From an uncultured Burkholderiales bacterium (lineage in GTDB: Bacteria; Pseudomonadota; Gammaproteobacteria; Burkholderiales; Burkholderiaceae_D), in the NCBI GenBank assembly GCA_937872165.1, contig CALMOR010000203.1:14283-20986 (forward strand): a stretch of DNA of 6,704 nucleotides. Reading direction: 5' to 3'. The translations under genes and the position numbers were made by a program. Positions within the stretch are counted from its first letter, which is position 1. The number at the start of each line of letters is the position of its first letter. This document shows positions 5,442-6,704 of this stretch, piece after piece. The notes beneath the pieces were generated by a model. The model did no database searches and was not told the DNA's origin. It saw only the letters and a list, made by a program, of their open reading frames with translations.

Positions 5442-6704
5442 GGCTGGCGAGGACTCGGCTGCGGGACAGGATGGCCGAGCGGGTTCGGCGACGACAACGG
5501 CCGCAGGCTCGCCTGGGTCAACTTGCCGGTGGCGTTGCGCGGCAGGCGATCGACGAAGTGGATCGGTCGCGGCAGGAAGGCCGCGTCGATGCGCTCGCGC
5601 AGCGCGGCCGTGACGCGCGCCGCATCGAGCGTGGGAGCGACGACCAGCGCGGCGAGCCGGCTCACGCCGTCGCGCGCGGCCTCGTCGTCCTCGGGCAGCA
5701 GGAAGACGCCGTCGACGACCCCTTCGATCGCGGCGAGCTGCAGGTTCAGGTGGGCGAGCGACGTGCGCTTGCCGGCGATGTTGACGAGGTCGGCCGATCG
5801 CCCGACGAGCGAGAAGCGACGCGAGCTCGCGAAGTCCGGCGCCGCTTCGAGCACGTCGGCGAGCACGGTCGGCCGCTCGACGTGACCGCCACTCGCGGTC
5901 GCGCGTCCATCGGCCTCGATCGACAGCTCGACCCGACCGAGCAGCCGCCATGCGGCGTCGACGGTCGGACGTCGGGACGCGAGCTGCCCGGTCTCGGTAC
6001 AGCCGTAGATCTCGCGGACCGGCGCATCGAAGCGTCTCTCCGCTTCGGCGGCGAGCGCGAGCGACAGCGGCGCCGTCGCCGACAGCAGCTGCTCGACCTT
6101 CGGCATCGTGTCGCCTTCCTTCATCAGCGCGCGCAGATGGAAAGGCGTCGTCACGAGCATGCGGCGTCCCGGAAGATCGTCGAGGGTCGACACGACGTCG
6201 GCGGGGTAGAAGGGCCGTTCGGCCACGATCGCGACGCCGCTCTGCCAGGCCATCAGCAGCGACGACTCGAAGCCGTACATGTGTTGTGGCGGCACGGTCG
6301 CGACGATCGCCATCGGGCCCCTGCGGGCATCGACGCCGAGACGTTCGGCTTCGGCTCTCACGTTCTCCACCAGCGGGCCCCAGCGCTTGCGATGCGGCGC
6401 CGGCACGCCGGTGGAGCCGGACGTGAAGACGCAGGCGACGGTCCGGTCCGCATCGATCGTCGGCATCGCAGGCATCGTCGGCATCGGTCCGTCGTCCTCG
6501 ACGGCATCGGCGTAGAGCGTCTGCGGCAGATCGATGTCGGGCTGCGGCGCATCGGCCAGGCAATAGACCTCGGGGAACGACGCGAGCAGCTGGCGGACGG
6601 TGGCGGCGTGCGTCGACGGCGGCAGGAGGCTCAGCTGACCGCGCCGCATCGCGGCTGCGAAGCCGACCGCGAAGTGATAGCGGTCTGCGCAGACGTTGAG
6701 GATC
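5438..6704 (-). CDS. AMP-dependent aryl/acyl ligase of an aryl polyene cluster (5' end outside window)
   Basis: This is a partial adenylate-forming ligase of the ANL superfamily. The frame stays open to the right edge, giving 421 visible residues that begin ILNVCADRYHFAVGFAAA, so about 30 or more N-terminal residues are probably missing. An internal ATG at 6649 is unlikely to be the start because the upstream codons encode conserved-looking protein. The nucleotide-binding loop is TSGSTG (visible residues 94-99), followed by HRKRW. The A5 motif is YGCTETG (233-239), the A8 motif is GRSADLVNIAGKR (from 301), and the A10 motif is PRNATGKL with the catalytic Lys near 394. All core motifs are therefore intact. 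The VPAPHRK form of the loop, rather than PKG, is as I remember it from APE-cluster ligases. The inferred role is ATP-dependent activation of an aryl starter acid and loading onto CoA or an ACP. It ends in a 4-bp ATGA overlap with the dehydratase. The C-terminus has a Pro-rich tail. Confidence 0.9.
   Translation of the reverse strand, partial: ILNVCADRYHFAVGFAAAMRRGQLSLLPPSTHAATVRQLLASFPEVYCLADAPQPDIDLPQTLYADAVEDDGPMPTMPAMPTIDADRTVACVFTSGSTGVPAPHRKRWGPLVENVRAEAERLGVDARRGPMAIVATVPPQHMYGFESSLLMAWQSGVAIVAERPFYPADVVSTLDDLPGRRMLVTTPFHLRALMKEGDTMPKVEQLLSATAPLSLALAAEAERRFDAPVREIYGCTETGQLASRRPTVDAAWRLLGRVELSIEADGRATASGGHVERPTVLADVLEAAPDFASSRRFSLVGRSADLVNIAGKRTSLAHLNLQLAAIEGVVDGVFLLPEDDEAARDGVSRLAALVVAPTLDAARVTAALRERIDAAFLPRPIHFVDRLPRNATGKLTQASLRPLSSPNPLGHPVPQPSPRQP
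6458..6484 (-). repeat. Short 9-bp tandem repeat inside the ligase gene
   Basis: Three 9-bp units on the minus strand (ATGCCGACG, ATGCCTGCG, ATGCCGACG) encode MPT-MPA-MPT. They lie just before the VFTSGSTG nucleotide-binding loop, in what is probably a surface linker. The repeat keeps the frame and needs no special function. Confidence 0.75.

Noticed and set aside
6370..6425. Missing Lys in the ligase TSGSTG loop as a sign of inactivity
   Set aside because: The VPAPHRKRW form is, as I recall, typical of APE-cluster ligases, and the catalytic A10 Lys is present.
6650..6704. Ligase starting at the internal ATG at 6649
   Set aside because: The upstream in-frame codons to the window edge encode plausible family sequence (DRYHFAVGFAAA), so the gene is truncated by the window rather than starting here.

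Overview
This is a high-GC bacterial window in which every supportable gene lies on the minus strand, in one unbroken operon read from right to left. The gene set is that of an aryl polyene (APE) or xanthomonadin-type pigment cluster. Those clusters are characteristic of Gram-negative bacteria, mostly Proteobacteria. The high GC content and the LolA-like and MMPL export proteins fit a beta- or gammaproteobacterium, but I cannot name a genus.

In transcription order the window holds seven proteins. (1) The C-terminal ~421 residues of an AMP-dependent acyl/aryl ligase (6704-5438), running off the right edge. (2) A small hotdog-fold 3-hydroxyacyl-ACP dehydratase (5441-5079). (3) A lysophospholipid/lipid A-type acyltransferase with an HX4E motif (5079-4096). 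(4) A secreted LolA-like carrier (4099-3518) with a GTG start. (5) A 12-TM MMPL/RND-family exporter (3521-1053) with a TTG start. (6) A membrane-anchored NodB-type polysaccharide deacetylase (929-129). (7) The first 44 residues of a probable class I methyltransferase (132-1), running off the left edge. The ketosynthases, ketoreductase and acyl carrier proteins expected of an APE pathway are not in the window and presumably flank it.

How the genes probably work together, inferred from known APE clusters: the ligase activates the aryl starter acid. The dehydratase helps form the conjugated polyene on the carrier protein. The acyltransferase joins the polyene to a lipid or sugar-lipid head group. 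The LolA-like protein and the MMPL exporter move the lipidated pigment across the envelope. The methyltransferase and deacetylase modify the aryl end or head group.

The operon has no intergenic space. Consecutive genes meet in ATGA, TGATG, GTGA, TTGA or ATGA overlaps. The one place where a gap would exist, between exporter and deacetylase (1052-930), is instead bridged by two tiny reading frames that are themselves joined by ATGA overlaps. The first of these arises inside a 12-bp tandem repeat whose units each carry a Shine-Dalgarno-like AGGAG and, in most of them, an ATG. This repeat-built stop/start relay is the most unusual thing in the window. Other points worth a look are a G7 run just upstream of the acyltransferase catalytic motif, an Asp/Asn asymmetry in the exporter's two TM motifs, and a hairpin just inside the exporter's TTG start.
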